Source of the DNA: Hsuehochloa calcarea
Lineage: Eukaryota; Streptophyta; Magnoliopsida; Poales; Poaceae
Direction of reading: 5' to 3'
Assembly: GCA_036346395.1 (NCBI GenBank)
Contig: CM070599.1
Span: 26,651,232 to 26,715,231, forward strand
Length of the DNA stretch: 64,000 bases
A model generated the notes under the pieces. That model saw nothing but the letters and a program-made list of their open reading frames with translations, was not told the origin of the DNA and did not search any database. Position numbers and translations under genes: made by a program. Positions 47,416-58,405 of the stretch are shown one piece after another; within the stretch, counting starts at the first letter, position 1; the number at the start of each line of letters is the position of its first letter.

Positions 47416-47544
47416 ATGAAGTTGGTGTGGTGCCCGGAGATGATTTCCAAGGCCTACATCGACAGCATCAGGGCGCTCATCAACCATGACCTCACAGGGT
47501 CCGCGGGTATCATCGAACTCCTCTCTGCCACGGTCGGCGGATGA
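47416..47544 (+). pseudogene. N-terminal fragment resembling a DUF1442-family protein
   Basis: Begins ATG and encodes M-K-L-V-W-C-P-E, then S-K-A-Y-I-D-S-I-R and an E-L-L-S-A segment, the characteristic N-terminus of plant DUF1442 proteins (family form M-K-L-V-W-S-P-E-x-A-S-K-A-Y-I-D). A stop follows after 42 codons and the rest of the domain is missing. It lies next to the caacat repeat, suggesting capture by that element. The family identification is from memory of the conserved N-terminus. Confidence 0.55.
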
Positions 47545-48661
47545 GGGAATAGAGACCCGATACGTTGCCTTATCATCGACAACCCCCTCCTCGATTTGGT
47601 AGGGGCCAGGCTGGCTGCCGCCCCATCGAAACCCTGGAGGCTCCGGTGACGGTGGAGCTCTGCTAGCCATTGGAACCACATTCGGTGGTTGCGGATTTGG
47701 CTGTCCCAGTGGTGCTCGTGGAAAAATAGAAACGACTGTTAGATGTAAGAGATGTAGAAGTGTTTAAAAGAGGAGGAGACTCAGCATCGCTGCGGCAGAG
47801 AGGGAGGAGGGGTACTGGTGCGGCTAGCTGTCGGGTGGAACCGGAAGTGAAGTGCGTGTATGTATGGAGGGTGTGTGGTCTTTAGCTTTTTATGCTTTAG
47901 ACGATGTAATTTTAAAAGGATATGGTTTAAATGCTTGACGTGCTGGACGAGCATTGCCCTTTCGAAATGCAGCGGGCCAGCGGCAGTGTCGGTGCGGGCT
48001 AATTTTTCAGGCTCATAAAAATTGCTACGTACGCTCAGCTACGCCAAATGATGCTTGGTGTTTGGGACGATCGGTAGTTTCGTTCGACATGTTAGGCTGT
48101 GGCTGGTTATTTTTCATATGGGATGTTGCCCTTTGAAAACTGCAACACGCGGACGTGACGTGACGCACTGCCAAATGCCACTTTCCGAACTTCACACGTA
48201 CGTACGTTGGCGGGTCGCTCTCCATCTCTAGCTCGAATCATTTTCAATCGCCCTTTCATTGAATCATTTGTACGGGCATGGAAGATGGCACACGTACCTG
48301 CATCTCATGGAAAATCCTCTTCATATGGGCATAGCAATTATCGAGTAACAAGTCTCTGTTTTTTTCTTCTACATTCTTCGAATGGAAATCGACTCTGTTG
48401 TACGCTGGACATAAAGATTGTACAATAACAAATGATAGTAGGTGGCTTCATGTAGTATAAAGTAGCTTTATTCTGCACAGATTCAAAAGGGCAAAAGACT
48501 CGATGATTTTACACTGTTACAATTGGTACAAGATAACTTCTGCAAATAAGCGCGCTTGCCGTTGCACCTGTCGCTCTAAGCGGCGCCGTACGAACGAACA
48601 CCAAACGACGAGCTAACCTACGTGCACACTGGTACGCGCGAACGGACGGCGTCCACGCGCG
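47545..48661. other. Intergenic sequence before the NHL gene end
   Basis: Contains GC-rich cargo-like sequence to about 47700, a mixed stretch with no gene, and, near 48480-48661, the probable 3' UTR of the minus-strand NHL gene. Confidence 0.35.
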
Positions 48662-49624
48662 TCACACGTCGACGGTGCAGTCCGCCGCCTGCGCGAACTT
48701 GAGCCAGACGGTCGCGTTGCCCCCGCCGCCGGGGCCGCCCGCCGTGGCGCTCATGGCGAAGGCGCCGCCGACGGCGTTGCCGCTGGCCGCGAGCAGCGCG
48801 GGGCAGTTGACGAAGAGGTGGTACTCGTCGGAGACCCAGCTGCCGACCTTCCACTTGACTTGGCCGTCCACCTTCACGTGCAGTAGCACGTACCCGGCCC
48901 CGATGTCCTGCTTCATGGCGTCCGCCAGGTACTGCGCCACCGGCACCGACTCCCCCGACATCACCGGCGACCACACCGACACGTCCTTGTGCCCCTGGTA
49001 GATCGGCGGCAGCATCACCGGCACCGTGATCGGCTCTTCGCGGTACGTCGTGAACACGTCCAGGGTATTGTAGTAGATGCCCACCCGGTCGTTCGGGTTC
49101 CGCGACGCGATAGTCACCTATACGTGTCACATCAAAGTAGAACCATGTTCAGAAATGGAATATCCGAAATTCCGGAGTGCTGATTTTCACACCCAAAATT
49201 GATTATATCTAGACGTGGTGCGCTCCACTTTTTTTAAATTGATTTTAAGAAAATTCAACTAGATTCCCTCAAAACTAACCCGACTCAAATTTAGTCGCGC
49301 ACCAAACGAATAAGTTAACCAGCTGCAGAACTCTCCACTTTTTTAATTGTGGCCGATCGAGAACCAAACAGTCCCAAATGCAAACACCAACTTAGAAATA
49401 GGCGTATAGGTAACCTGGAGGTTGAGGGAGAGGGCAGGGTCGCTGAGGTCGATGGAGTGAAGCTGCACATCCTGGAGGTAGAAGGACGGCTTGGAGGGGT
49501 GCAGGGCGAGGTAGATGACGAGCACGACGAACCCGACGACAACGGCGAGCGTCAGGATGCAGGCGGCGATGGAGCCGCAGCACCGCCGGAGGATCCAGTC
49601 GTGGTGTTGTTTGTCCTTGCCCAT
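48662..49624 (-). CDS. NDR1/HIN1-like (NHL) LEA-2 membrane protein, 2 exons
   Basis: Small membrane-anchored protein of a family linked to defence and stress responses; usually in the plasma membrane. Exon 1 is 49415-49624 and exon 2 48662-49117, with a GT-AG intron of 297 bp in phase 0; 221 aa. A short basic cytosolic N-terminus (M-G-K-D-K ... R-R-C-C) precedes one membrane segment at about residues 17-41. The LEA-2/WHy-type domain covers about 50-200, with L-N-L-Q-V-T-I-A-S-R-N-P-N spanning the splice junction, then Y-Y-N-T-L-D-V, P-P-I-Y-Q-G-H-K, and V-K-V-D-G-Q-V-K-W-K-V-G-S-W. The two Cys before the membrane span could be acylated. The position of the intron within the N-P-N region is typical for some members. 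Length is normal. No resistance role is implied by the sequence alone. Confidence 0.93.
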
Positions 49625-51226
49625 GGCGGCCGCCTGATTGGGATCAGTGTGGGATAATTGGGAGCTGGTGCGCTAGCTAGGACTAGGACTGTGTCTGTGT
49701 GTGCATGTGGGTAGAAGGAAAGCGTGATGTGAGTCGGGGTGGCCTTTAAAAAGTCCTAGACTAGAAGAGGTGGTGTGGTGTGGTGCGTGTTTTTAAAGTG
49801 TTTTTCTCTTGGGTTTAGGGGAGGTGACGAAAGGTACAGCTCAACTCACGAAGATTCTTCTGCTTCTTCCCCGGCCCCCCGCACTACAGTACGGGGGCCG
49901 GGCCGCCTGTCAGCTTGCATACGCAGCTGCTTTGAGATCGGTCTGCAATGCACGATGAGTCCTTATGCGCCTCTGGTGCTTGCGATTCACTCCAATCTCA
50001 TTCTCAGTTGGTCAACCGGAGAAGGTTCTTTCGCCCCTGTGACCTTTCACTATTGGGGTTGGTATTTTGCATGTGCACGTCGAGATTATGACTTGACTTG
50101 CTGTTGTTGCATATATGGTTGACCCATGTTCACCGAACCGAACCGAACCGCTTCATGTGTAGTACGAGTGCACTTAATTTCATCCTAGTAGAATTAAGAT
50201 CATACCCAGACCCAGATGATTCACAACAATCTGTGGTTGCAAAAGAGCTAGACCTAGCCACCTCACTGCAGCCTACAAACAGCGGCGCACAATAATTCCC
50301 AGGGCGTTGGTGCGGGTGCTCTCGTGGCCGTGCCGGGGGATGGCGCGCAATAGTGGGGGGGAGGGTTGGTGGGGCCGGCGTAGCACGCAAGCGTCGCGCG
50401 ACGACGGTTCCAACGTCGCCTCACGCAACAGGACGGAAACCCGCATCAGCTGTAACAAACGCGCGTGACGCCTTCACTCCTTATCCCCCCACCGACTCTC
50501 TGCCCTGCGCGCTATGGTACCATTTCCGTTCAAACAACCATGTAAGGTCCTTGTCTCTTAACCAATCATTTGCCTCCCATGAGGCCATGAGTTGTCAGAA
50601 ATATCATACACACAGTACCCTTGCTACATGGGAGTAGCAGCTTGCTTTGATCATCGTCGAATATGCTGTAGTTAACAATGTTTGTTTTTTCCTCCTAATG
50701 AAAGAAGTGAAAACATGCATGCAGTACTACTGTTGGGTGACGTTGTAGCATGCATCTATGGTGAGTTATGTTTAATAGAACTTTTAGCAAAGGCTTTCGG
50801 ATAAAAAGCGTTAATGAAGCAAAAAGTTGTGGAAGCGTTTTTGGATCGTTTGGTTCATTTCTATGTAGTGTGCTGAGTCACAATGAATTGTGAGAGGCCG
50901 TCTCTTTCGCGAAAAGGGGAGAATTGGCTCAGTAAATATGCGCCTAAAAGAGGCGAGGAGACGAAAGTGGGGGCAAAAGTGGCACACAAAGGAAGCTGCA
51001 CGAGGTGGCGTCTTTTTAGTCTTTAACAGTAGCTTAATCTAGAAGTAAAATGGCAAGAAACTTTATAATTTATATGCAGATCGAGCCCGATGTTTGGGGG
51101 TTAGTGGTGCAGCACCCTAGATCAGTAATATACAACTTGGGCATAGTGATTTCCAGGTCAAGGAGAGAGTTCGGTCAATCGGTGTCAACTGTCATCCAGT
51201 GAAGATTACGGTCCCAACAATTCAAA
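49625..51226. other. NHL upstream region and intergenic sequence
   Basis: The 49625-49800 part would be the NHL leader and core promoter on the minus strand. The rest has no recognised gene. A short (ACCGA)n-like run lies at about 50131-50150. Confidence 0.35.
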
Positions 51227-52472
51227 TGTTGTCGGGCAAAACGTCGACTATAGGAGTTGAATAGGAGCTTTGTCTTTTCTTCACCTCGATCGGATTCGAC
51301 TCAATTTTATCTCCACTAGCTATTGCATTGAATCCAATCGAAATCCCGAAGTACAACAACTAAAAACACAAAAATTCAAATTAAAATGAGTCGAGCGGTA
51401 GAAACGATGAACAGTAAAAACAACACGAAGAACATTAAAATTAGCACGAAATCAAAAACCAAAATCGACTCAACTTTTGATCCAGTTATCCAAATCCCCT
51501 CAAATTTCGACCATAACCCATCAAGAAGGTCAGGAGCCTATCAAATCGATGACCTGGAAGATCGAAACCAAGGTTCCATGAATTTCATAGATGGAGGAAG
51601 GAGGGCACAAAACCTTAAAAAATCAAACTTTGGTCGTAGAACTTGCTCGTGGGTAAGAAATGATCAAGATGATCCCAAATGTTTTCCCACATGTCACAGC
51701 AAGCAAGATCTTAGCAAGAAACTAAAGAAAAACCAAAGGAACACTAAAAACTAAAAACTCACCAAAGAGAGAGCAAGAACAAGAAGAAATTCATATTGAA
51801 GAATCTAGTTTGGTGATTTGATATTGAAGTTGGTTTACAACTATTCTACCATGGAGGACAAAAGTAAAACACTTGAGCACACAATCAATCCATCTCACAA
51901 ACTCCGACCTCAACTACTCCAAAATCCCCAAAACACAAATAAGAATTTTCTCTTGGAAGGGCATGGGACTCCACATCTGAACATCCCCTTATATAGTGGA
52001 GACTAGGCTATGAGAGGAAACCCTGATGGGCACCCGTTAAGCTCACACATAAGCGGGTCTACACTTACGTACGCTTCTCAAAGTGGATAACGAACCGGGC
52101 TTTCGAATCCGTTTCTTCGTGATCTTTAACTACATTTGACCTAAATCACCTCTCTTTACGCAATGTTGCGTCGTGTTTTAGCCAAAGGTCATCAAAGTAG
52201 TATTTTGGTGAAATTACCAAAATACCCCTTCTCGATCCTTCTCCGAAGACCGAGTCCAATCTTAATGAAGCAATCTCATGCTTCGCCACGTGTAGGTTGA
52301 TCAACGGTTCTCTTCATGTCGGTAAGTATCTCTCATCTGGCTCCCATTGAAACCACTATAGTACTGTCACCGACCCCTGCGCCACTTGATGTAACCCGTC
52401 GCAGCGAACATCCCGTTCGTTCATCCTTGTCCATTTTGCGTCATGCTTGAATCCACTGACTTCACCCGGCAT
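51227..52472 (-). repeat. LTR copy of element 4 (3' side)
   Basis: Aligns with 54348-55454: shared words include gatcggattcgact/aatcggattcgact, attgaatccaatcgaaa, caacaactaaaaacac, gatcgaaaccaaggttcc and cttcacc-ggcatcctc. Match stops at 52472, after which gag-side sequence follows. The two copies differ by many substitutions, so the element is old. Confidence 0.75.
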
Positions 52473-52629
52473 CCTCAATTGTTATTTGCTCCCGGAGTCC
52501 ACATCACTCATGGATTGCTCTCCAAAAGCAACAAGGACCCAGTGAGCAGCCTTTACGAGATTGACAACATCGAACTTGGATTATTTTCCCTTAAGGTTTC
52601 CTCCAAGCTGTCTTCTCCTCCTTATGGTT

Positions 52630-53147
52630 GCTCTTCTCTTTCAACTTGGGACAGTTCGCCTAGATGTGGTAGAGCTCTCCACACTCATAGCATGTCATAG
52701 AGCTATCTCTCTTCTTGTTCCTCACATTATGATAGGCCCGTGTGAACTTTTTGGATAGGAGGGCTAACACTCAGGCCCAGAGATAGTCTCAAGTTCCTAT
52801 TCATAGATTGCAGATAAACTAGCAAGTAAAAATCTAGAGGAAGATTCAGAAGAGTCATCAAAAGTTCTCTTGGGAGGGTCAGCTACTAAAGCTATGTTCT
52901 CCTTCTTAGGATGACCAACCCTCTTGATCTCATGGGTTTTGAGCTTGCTATAGAGCAACTGCAAAGTGAGATCAGAGATATTGACACTCTCCTCAATGGC
53001 AGTAGCCTTCATCTCCCACTCCTTGGTGTTGATTTTAGCTAAGAGATGGGTAGCATTCTCAGACAGAGAATACTCGATGTTGATCACTCTCAACTGATTG
53101 AGCACCTTGTTAAAGCGAGTGAATACATCATCGATGTTATCTCTCAC
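52630..53147 (-). pseudogene. C-terminal gag fragment of element 4 with broken zinc knuckle
   Basis: Frame 52797-53147 has copia gag sequence (D-D-V-F-T-R-F-N-K-V-L-N-Q-L-R, T-A-I-E-E-S, K-L-K-T-H-E-I-K, A-L-V-A-D-P-P-K). Further on, near 52640-52700, the minus strand reads C-Y-E-C-G-E-L-Y-H-I-stop-A-N-C-P-K, a CCHC knuckle with a stop codon inside it. Confidence 0.8.
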
Positions 53148-53159
53148 TTGAAGACTATC

Positions 53160-53960
53160 AGTGATCTAGAACCGATCTTACGTATGATTATTTGATTCAG
53201 GGGTCTCCTAAGATTGACCACGCAAAGAGATGACACATAGATTTTTATACAAGTTCGAGCCTTCTGCTGCGAGAATAACAACCATACTCTTGTGTGTATT
53301 GTATTAGATATGAGTGTTTACAATCAAGAGGAAGACTGAAATCTAAGTCCTATGCTCCTGATCGCTCTCTCCCTTCTGCTTTCTGATTCCACCCTTTATA
53401 TAATGCTTGAAGAGGGCGGCGATTTCTCCAGTCCAAAGGGTGCCTTAACACTTCAGATTATGGCGGTTTCTCCAGTCCAAAGAGGGCGGTGATTACTAGA
53501 GATTATGGCTGGAGTAGTAATGCCTCCACGTCGCCAGGTGGTCATCATCAGGACAAAGAGATTAATCATGCGGTTATTCCAGGGAATAACAACGTAATTA
53601 ACTACCCCATATATTTAAATATGGGGTAGAAGACTCCCTGATCGACCAAGTCTGCGTGTCTGTAGGCTCCATCGACTAGAGACTTGTTGTAGAAGAACTT
53701 ACGACCAGGAGGTGGTCGTAGTAAAGCTTATGACCACAAACTGATCGTAGGGGGATTTACGATCAAGGGATAATCATAGAAAAACTTACGACTGGGGACT
53801 GGTCGTAGAGAAACTTATGACCAAGGGATAGTCGTAGAAAAGCTTACAACCTTCTCCCTTGTGGATAAAGAGTATACTTACGAGAAGTGTGAAGATATTG
53901 TTATCTATAATAAGAATTATAGATAAATAAATAAATAAAATAAGGATTATTTGATCCTTG
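53160..53960 (-). mobile_element. Solo-LTR-like insertion within gag of element 4
   Basis: A ~0.8-kb block splits the gag. On the minus strand it has a promoter-like cattatataaagggtgg, then a U5-like part with ttgtaaacactcatatct. Two readings of its ends are possible: TG...CA limits at 53162-53963 without a clear target duplication, or a TGATC duplication at 53162-53166 and 53952-53956. It carries the 29-bp palindromic array at 53698-53842 and no coding sequence. Confidence 0.55.
53698..53842. repeat. Five tandem 29-bp units, each an imperfect palindrome
   Basis: Units start at 53698, 53727, 53756, 53785 and 53814, each exactly 29 bp, with a partial sixth from 53843. Each begins (c/t)tta(c/t)ga and contains a tacgacca-type arm and a tggtcgta-type arm around a short centre, followed by an A-rich spacer. 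No unit is identical to another. Confidence 0.9.
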
Positions 53961-53984
53961 TCAAAGACCATTTGACGTACTTAC

Positions 53985-54289
53985 TTGATTTGGAACGAAC
54001 CCTCATAGTAGGTTTCGACGGTGTGCCAAATCTCGTACACGGTCTCAAGGTGACAGATCCTGTCATACTTCTGTCTATCAAGCCTGGTATATAAGACGTT
54101 CTTTGCCTTGTGGTTGTTACTCAAGAGGGCCACTGAAGCCGTCGTAGCAACCTTAGGCAAAACGAGTAGGGCTCGGACAACCTTCCATATGGCTTGACCT
54201 TCGCTCTGAAGGCAGACACGCGTGTGATTCTTTCAATAGGCATGGTCGAGCCAATAGAAGACATACGACTTGGTGGAGTACTTCTCCAT
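53985..54289 (-). pseudogene. N-terminal gag fragment of element 4
   Basis: Minus-strand frame from an ATG at 54289 with R-A-L-L-V-L-P-K-V-A-T, A-L-L-S-N-N-H-K-A-K-N-V-L and V-Y-E-I-W-H-T-V-E-T-Y-Y-E-G, the usual copia gag pattern. It has an internal stop and ends in a stop at the solo-LTR insertion. Confidence 0.75.
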
Positions 54290-54331
54290 CGCTAAGTTCA
54301 ATGACTGGTTAATATTAAAAATTAACTAATT

Positions 54332-54345
54332 GGCCTCTGATACCA
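54332..54345 (-). other. Primer-binding site of element 4
   Basis: The minus strand reads TGGTATCAGAGGCC two bases inside the LTR that begins at 54348. This is the initiator tRNA-Met type site and identifies 54348 as the inner edge of the 5' LTR. Confidence 0.85.
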
Positions 54346-54347
54346 CT

Positions 54348-55454
54348 TGTTGGACCTAAACGACGACTAGAGGGGGTGAATAGGAACTCTGCCTATTTTT
54401 TTCACCTCAATCGGATTCGACTAAATTTTGTCTCCACTGGTATGAAAGATATGAAGATTAACGAACAAAAGCATCAGATGTCTTGTATTGAATCCAATCG
54501 AAACCTCGAAGCACAACAACTAAAAACACCAAAAACTTCAATTAAAACGAGTCGAGCTGCAGTACTGGTGAATAGACATATTCACCGGTGACCCAGCCCG
54601 ACCCTACCCGGGCCAGTTTTGGGACTGGATTTTTGGCCCGAAAGTCCGGCCCGGAAGCCCGAAGACCCGAGAAATGCAATTAAAAATGAATATATATATA
54701 TTAACTCTGGAAATGAATTAAATATTACTTTTTATTCCAAAAAAGGATTAAAATAATATATTTAAATAGAAAAAGCAATTTTCGAGGATTTAAGACTAGG
54801 CTTTTCAAGCCTGGCTAGAAGCCCGACTCGGTGTTTGAACAGGTCTACCGGTGAACAGTAGTGGTACTACCGATGAACAATAAAATGAGCGTGAAGAACA
54901 GTAAAATCAGCACGAAACCAAAAACCGAAATCGGCTCAGCTTTTGATCTGGTGATCCAAATCCTCTCAAAGTTCTACCATAGTCCATCAAGAAGGTCAAG
55001 AACCTATTCCAATCGACGATCTGGAAGATCGAAGTCAAAATTCCATGAATTTCATAGACGAGGGAAGGAGGGCACGAGAACCTTGAAAAATCAAACTTTA
55101 GTCATAGAACTTGCTCTTGGGTAAGAGATGGTCAAAATGATTCTAGATGCATTCTCACATGTCACAGCAAACAAAATCTCAGTAAGAAACCGAAGGAACA
55201 CTAAAAACTCAAAATTCACCAAAGGGAGATCAAGAATAAGAAGACTGAGTCCAATATTCATGAAGCAATCTCATGCTTCGTCACGTGTCGGTTGATCAAT
55301 GGCTCTCTTCATGTCGGCAAGTTTCTTCCATCCGGCATAGCACTTGCACTGACCCTCACACCGCTTGATACGACCCGTTGCACCGAACATCTCGTTCGGT
55401 CATCCTTATCCATTTTGTGCCATGCTTGAGTCCACTGACTTCACCAGGCATCCT
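54348..55454 (-). repeat. 5' LTR of element 4
   Basis: Homologous to 51227-52472 over its length except for an insertion at about 54570-54850. The outer limit is not fixed, as the other copy is truncated. Confidence 0.7.
54570..54850. mobile_element. Foldback/MITE insertion in the 5' LTR of element 4
   Basis: Absent from the other LTR copy. Left end has attcaccggtgacccagccc with gggccagttttggg; right end has caagcctggctagaagcccg and tctaccggtgaa, giving imperfect inverted ends rich in cgggc/gcccg around an AT-rich centre. The style resembles hAT-type MITEs. Exact borders are not fixed. Confidence 0.6.
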
Positions 55455-55559
55455 CGAGCGCTCTGGATCTCAGCACTCCAAGCCTAGTCCCGATCATCCT
55501 TATCGTTGACCTCCAAGCTTCATGCACAACAATAGACCAAAAAATCGATTCCAGAACAA

Positions 55560-56552
55560 AGTTATTCGCAATTTGACTCACTATAGTCAAAACATGCAAC
55601 ATTCAACACATATGCACTAAAACTCATGAAATTGACATAACCTACAAACATTGCCGCCAAGCTGGCCATCGAACATGGCAAAACCAGTCAAACCACCACA
55701 TAGGCTGGTCTGACCGTCTACTGCCTGACAAAACCTGAATTTTGTCGAAAACGATTGTTTCGATAAACCCTCAACATCATTACTAATTATATCATTCTTC
55801 TAAAATCATGAATATATCTCTATAATATCCACACATGCACACAGTGAAGGACAGATCCAGCTGCAGGCATCATATACAAATACAAGAATGCAGGATGTAT
55901 GATGTACATAGTTACATACTAGTACTACATACGGTCAGGGACCATGGGACCATTGGATTATTGGAATTTGGAAGTATGCTAGTAGACGTTCCTGCTACTC
56001 TGGTTTGCTTAATCGTACACTTGCTCTCGCCGTGCATACAGCAATCGGAGGCAAGTGCGCCCTCCGGCCGATTCCTGGACATGTCACCTACCGTCCGATC
56101 TTTTTTGTTCCGTTTGGTATATCAGTAAATGGGCTAGCAATAGCATATCGGCCGAGAATATCTGAACTGATGGAGTGTATGTCATCTACGGTTGGTGGTG
56201 CAATGCAAAGTGTAGAGAATTATTTGGCGGACCTAAGGCCCTTTCCTCTCCGTTATTTTGCACGGGAAAGGTGAAGTCGGGCCACCATATGTCCTAGTCG
56301 TGCCGCGTAGTAATTGTTGGGATGTGAAATGATGGATGTTTTTGATCGAAACATGTCCTTTCATGGCAGCGAAATGAGAACCGACGCACAGGAGCAACTT
56401 AGCGAAGCCCACGATGTTTCTTACTCTTTGATGCGGCCGAATAGATGCCTATAAAGCATGCCGGCCCATATTGGTCGCTGCTGTCAGCACCATACCACAG
56501 GAGTTCGCAACGCGGCCCGTCCGCCGGCCTGATGGTGCCAAAACCCTGTGTG
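55560..56552. other. Intergenic between two retroelements
   Basis: The first part may be the outer end of the element 4 LTR. The rest has no recognised gene; open frames at 55835-56274 match nothing known. Confidence 0.35.
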
Positions 56553-56763
56553 TGATGCCTCGAGTGATTATTTCATAAATAATTTTTGAATCGTAAGAAC
56601 AATACAAGAACACAAGAAATACGAGAAAACTTCTAATTTTTCTTTATTATCCTTCTAAAATTGTAGTAAAATGGTTAGGGTTTTCATCTTTTATATAGGC
56701 TACTGGTTGGATAAGAAGTCCACCTTAAACCAGGACTCCCGGCCTAGGTCTAATTTCTTAACA
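56553..56763 (-). repeat. 3' LTR of copia element 2
   Basis: Starts on the minus strand TGTTAAGAAATTAGACC, has cctatataaaagatg and gataataaag, and ends near GGCATCA. Clearly diverged from the 5' LTR (62477-62734), showing an old insertion. The inner boundary is clear, the outer one approximate. Confidence 0.8.
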
Positions 56764-57029
56764 CTCTCTTAGCATTCATCCGTCATGTTTATGTCTCATC
56801 AAAATTTCATAAAAATCCAATAATTTTTTTAGAGAAAGAGTACACGATACACGTTTTGCTGTACTGCACGAATTGCCTCATTAAAACTTTAGCCAAAAAC
56901 TCCAGGAAAACTCGTCAATGAAAAACAGTACAATCCACAAAATTCCATTTAATCTCTAGGATTTATTCTTTGGGTACTCGATCTTCGTGATCAATCTTTA
57001 ACAAAGAGTTTGTGAAGATCTTCGTGATC

Positions 57030-57892
57030 TTAGGTTGACTGATGTACTAAAATACCTTCAAGGGTATGCTCAAGCTGCAAGCCTAGGTAATATTTGGTTT
57101 TACCCAAATCTTTCGTTTCGAACTCTAACTCCGGGTAAGGGCTTGCTTTCTTAATATCTTTCAGGGTTCCAATGATATTCAGATCATCTACATATACTGA
57201 GATTATGCAGAATTCGTCTTGGGATCGCCGTATAAAAACATAGGGACAATCCTCATTGTTCGTGTAGCATTTCTTGTATAGAAAGTCACTCAAGCGATTA
57301 TACCACATTTTGTCTGATTGCTTCAGTCCATACAGTGACTTTCTGAGTTGCACGCTGTACAGATTTCTATTTGCTCTGTCTTGGTTCGGGACAGGGATAC
57401 CTTCAGGTACATTCATATAAATATATGAATCCAAGTTTCCATAAAAGTATGCAGTTACCACATCCACCAATTTCATTTCTAAATTCAAGTTTACTGCCAT
57501 TGAGATTAAATATCTAAAGGTGGTTCCGCCATGACCGGGGAATAAGTTTCTTCATAATCGACTCCTGGTCGTTGAGTGAAACCTTGCACAACGAGCCATG
57601 CTTTATGTCTTACAACTTTATTGTTTTCATTTATCTTTTGAACAAATACCCACTTATGCCTTACGGGGTGCACATGGGGAGATGTGCGGTTTACATGCCC
57701 AAAAACCTCTTTTTTATTCAGAGATAATAATTCCGCTTCTATTGTCTTCTTCCAAACTTCCCAATCTGAACTTTTCTTACATTCATTGAGCGATGCAAGC
57801 TCTAGATCAATATCGATGATTGTTGTAATTTTTTTTACAAAATAAATGTCGACATTGGTTGTTGCTCTATTCATAGATTCTCCTATGGTCAC
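57030..57892 (-). pseudogene. Reverse transcriptase of copia element 2
   Basis: Frames 57506-57892 and 57030-57500 carry copia RT: R-H-K-A-W-L-V-V-Q-G-F-T-Q-R, D-Y-E-E-T-Y-S-P-V, then V-D-V-V-T-A-Y-F-Y-G, K-S-L-Y-G-L-K-Q-S, and an intact Y-V-D-D near 57190. A frameshift separates the two parts (about 57500). The frame ends right after G-I-L-V-H-Q-S-T because of the deletion. Confidence 0.9.
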
Positions 57893-58405
57893 ATAATTTA
57901 TAGCTATTTTTCATGATGCGATACTTCTAATGCTTCTACTTGCTCACCACTGCTTTCAATTGGGGGACAAGTCCCTTTAATTTTTCAGCTTCGATGTGTG
58001 CGTACACATACATGCTGATTCTCCCTCCGTGGGAATATTCAAATCCGGTACGCCTTTTACTGAACGTTCCATACTGGTGCCAGGTCTCAACTAGCTCCCC
58101 TTATGGTCTGGGGAACTTCGATGATCGGCTCTGTCAAGTCATTCTTATCCTTTTTCACCAGGCGTCCCCGGTTATTTGGTATTCAAGGGACCGGGGTTCT
58201 CGTCCGTTTATTCTGAGGCATCTGAACCAGATTAGGGATATCTTCAATTTTCTTTGGTATTTCAACCTTTTCCGGTGCATTGCGTGCAGACACTTGCGAC
58301 TTGGTCACACTCTTCAAATCACTAAAGTGGTTAGGCAGTTGATTCGCTAATGCTTGCAAATCAATTATCTTCTAGACTTCTCTATTTGCTTCATTAGTGT
58401 GTGGG

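Larger units (their letters stand above)
51227..55560 (-). mobile_element. Copia-type LTR retroelement, element 4, with pol deleted
   Basis: On the minus strand: 5' LTR (from 54348 up), primer-binding site TGGTATCAGAGGCC (54332-54345), gag in pieces (54289 down to 52630), then directly a second LTR copy (52472-51227). There is no protease, integrase, RT or RNase H. The gag is broken by stops and by a solo-LTR-like insertion (about 53160-53960), and the 5' LTR carries a foldback insertion. The upper end of the 5' LTR is uncertain (55454 is the last base matched by the other LTR; it may run to about 55850). Confidence 0.75.

Noticed and set aside
47407..47681. Minus-strand open frames of 75-90 aa over the DUF1442-like fragment
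   Set aside because: No recognised family; likely shadows of captured GC-rich sequence, though a second captured piece cannot be excluded.
53698..53842. CRISPR-like array
   Set aside because: Plant nuclear DNA, no spacers of unique sequence, units are contiguous and palindromic throughout; it is a tandem array in an LTR.
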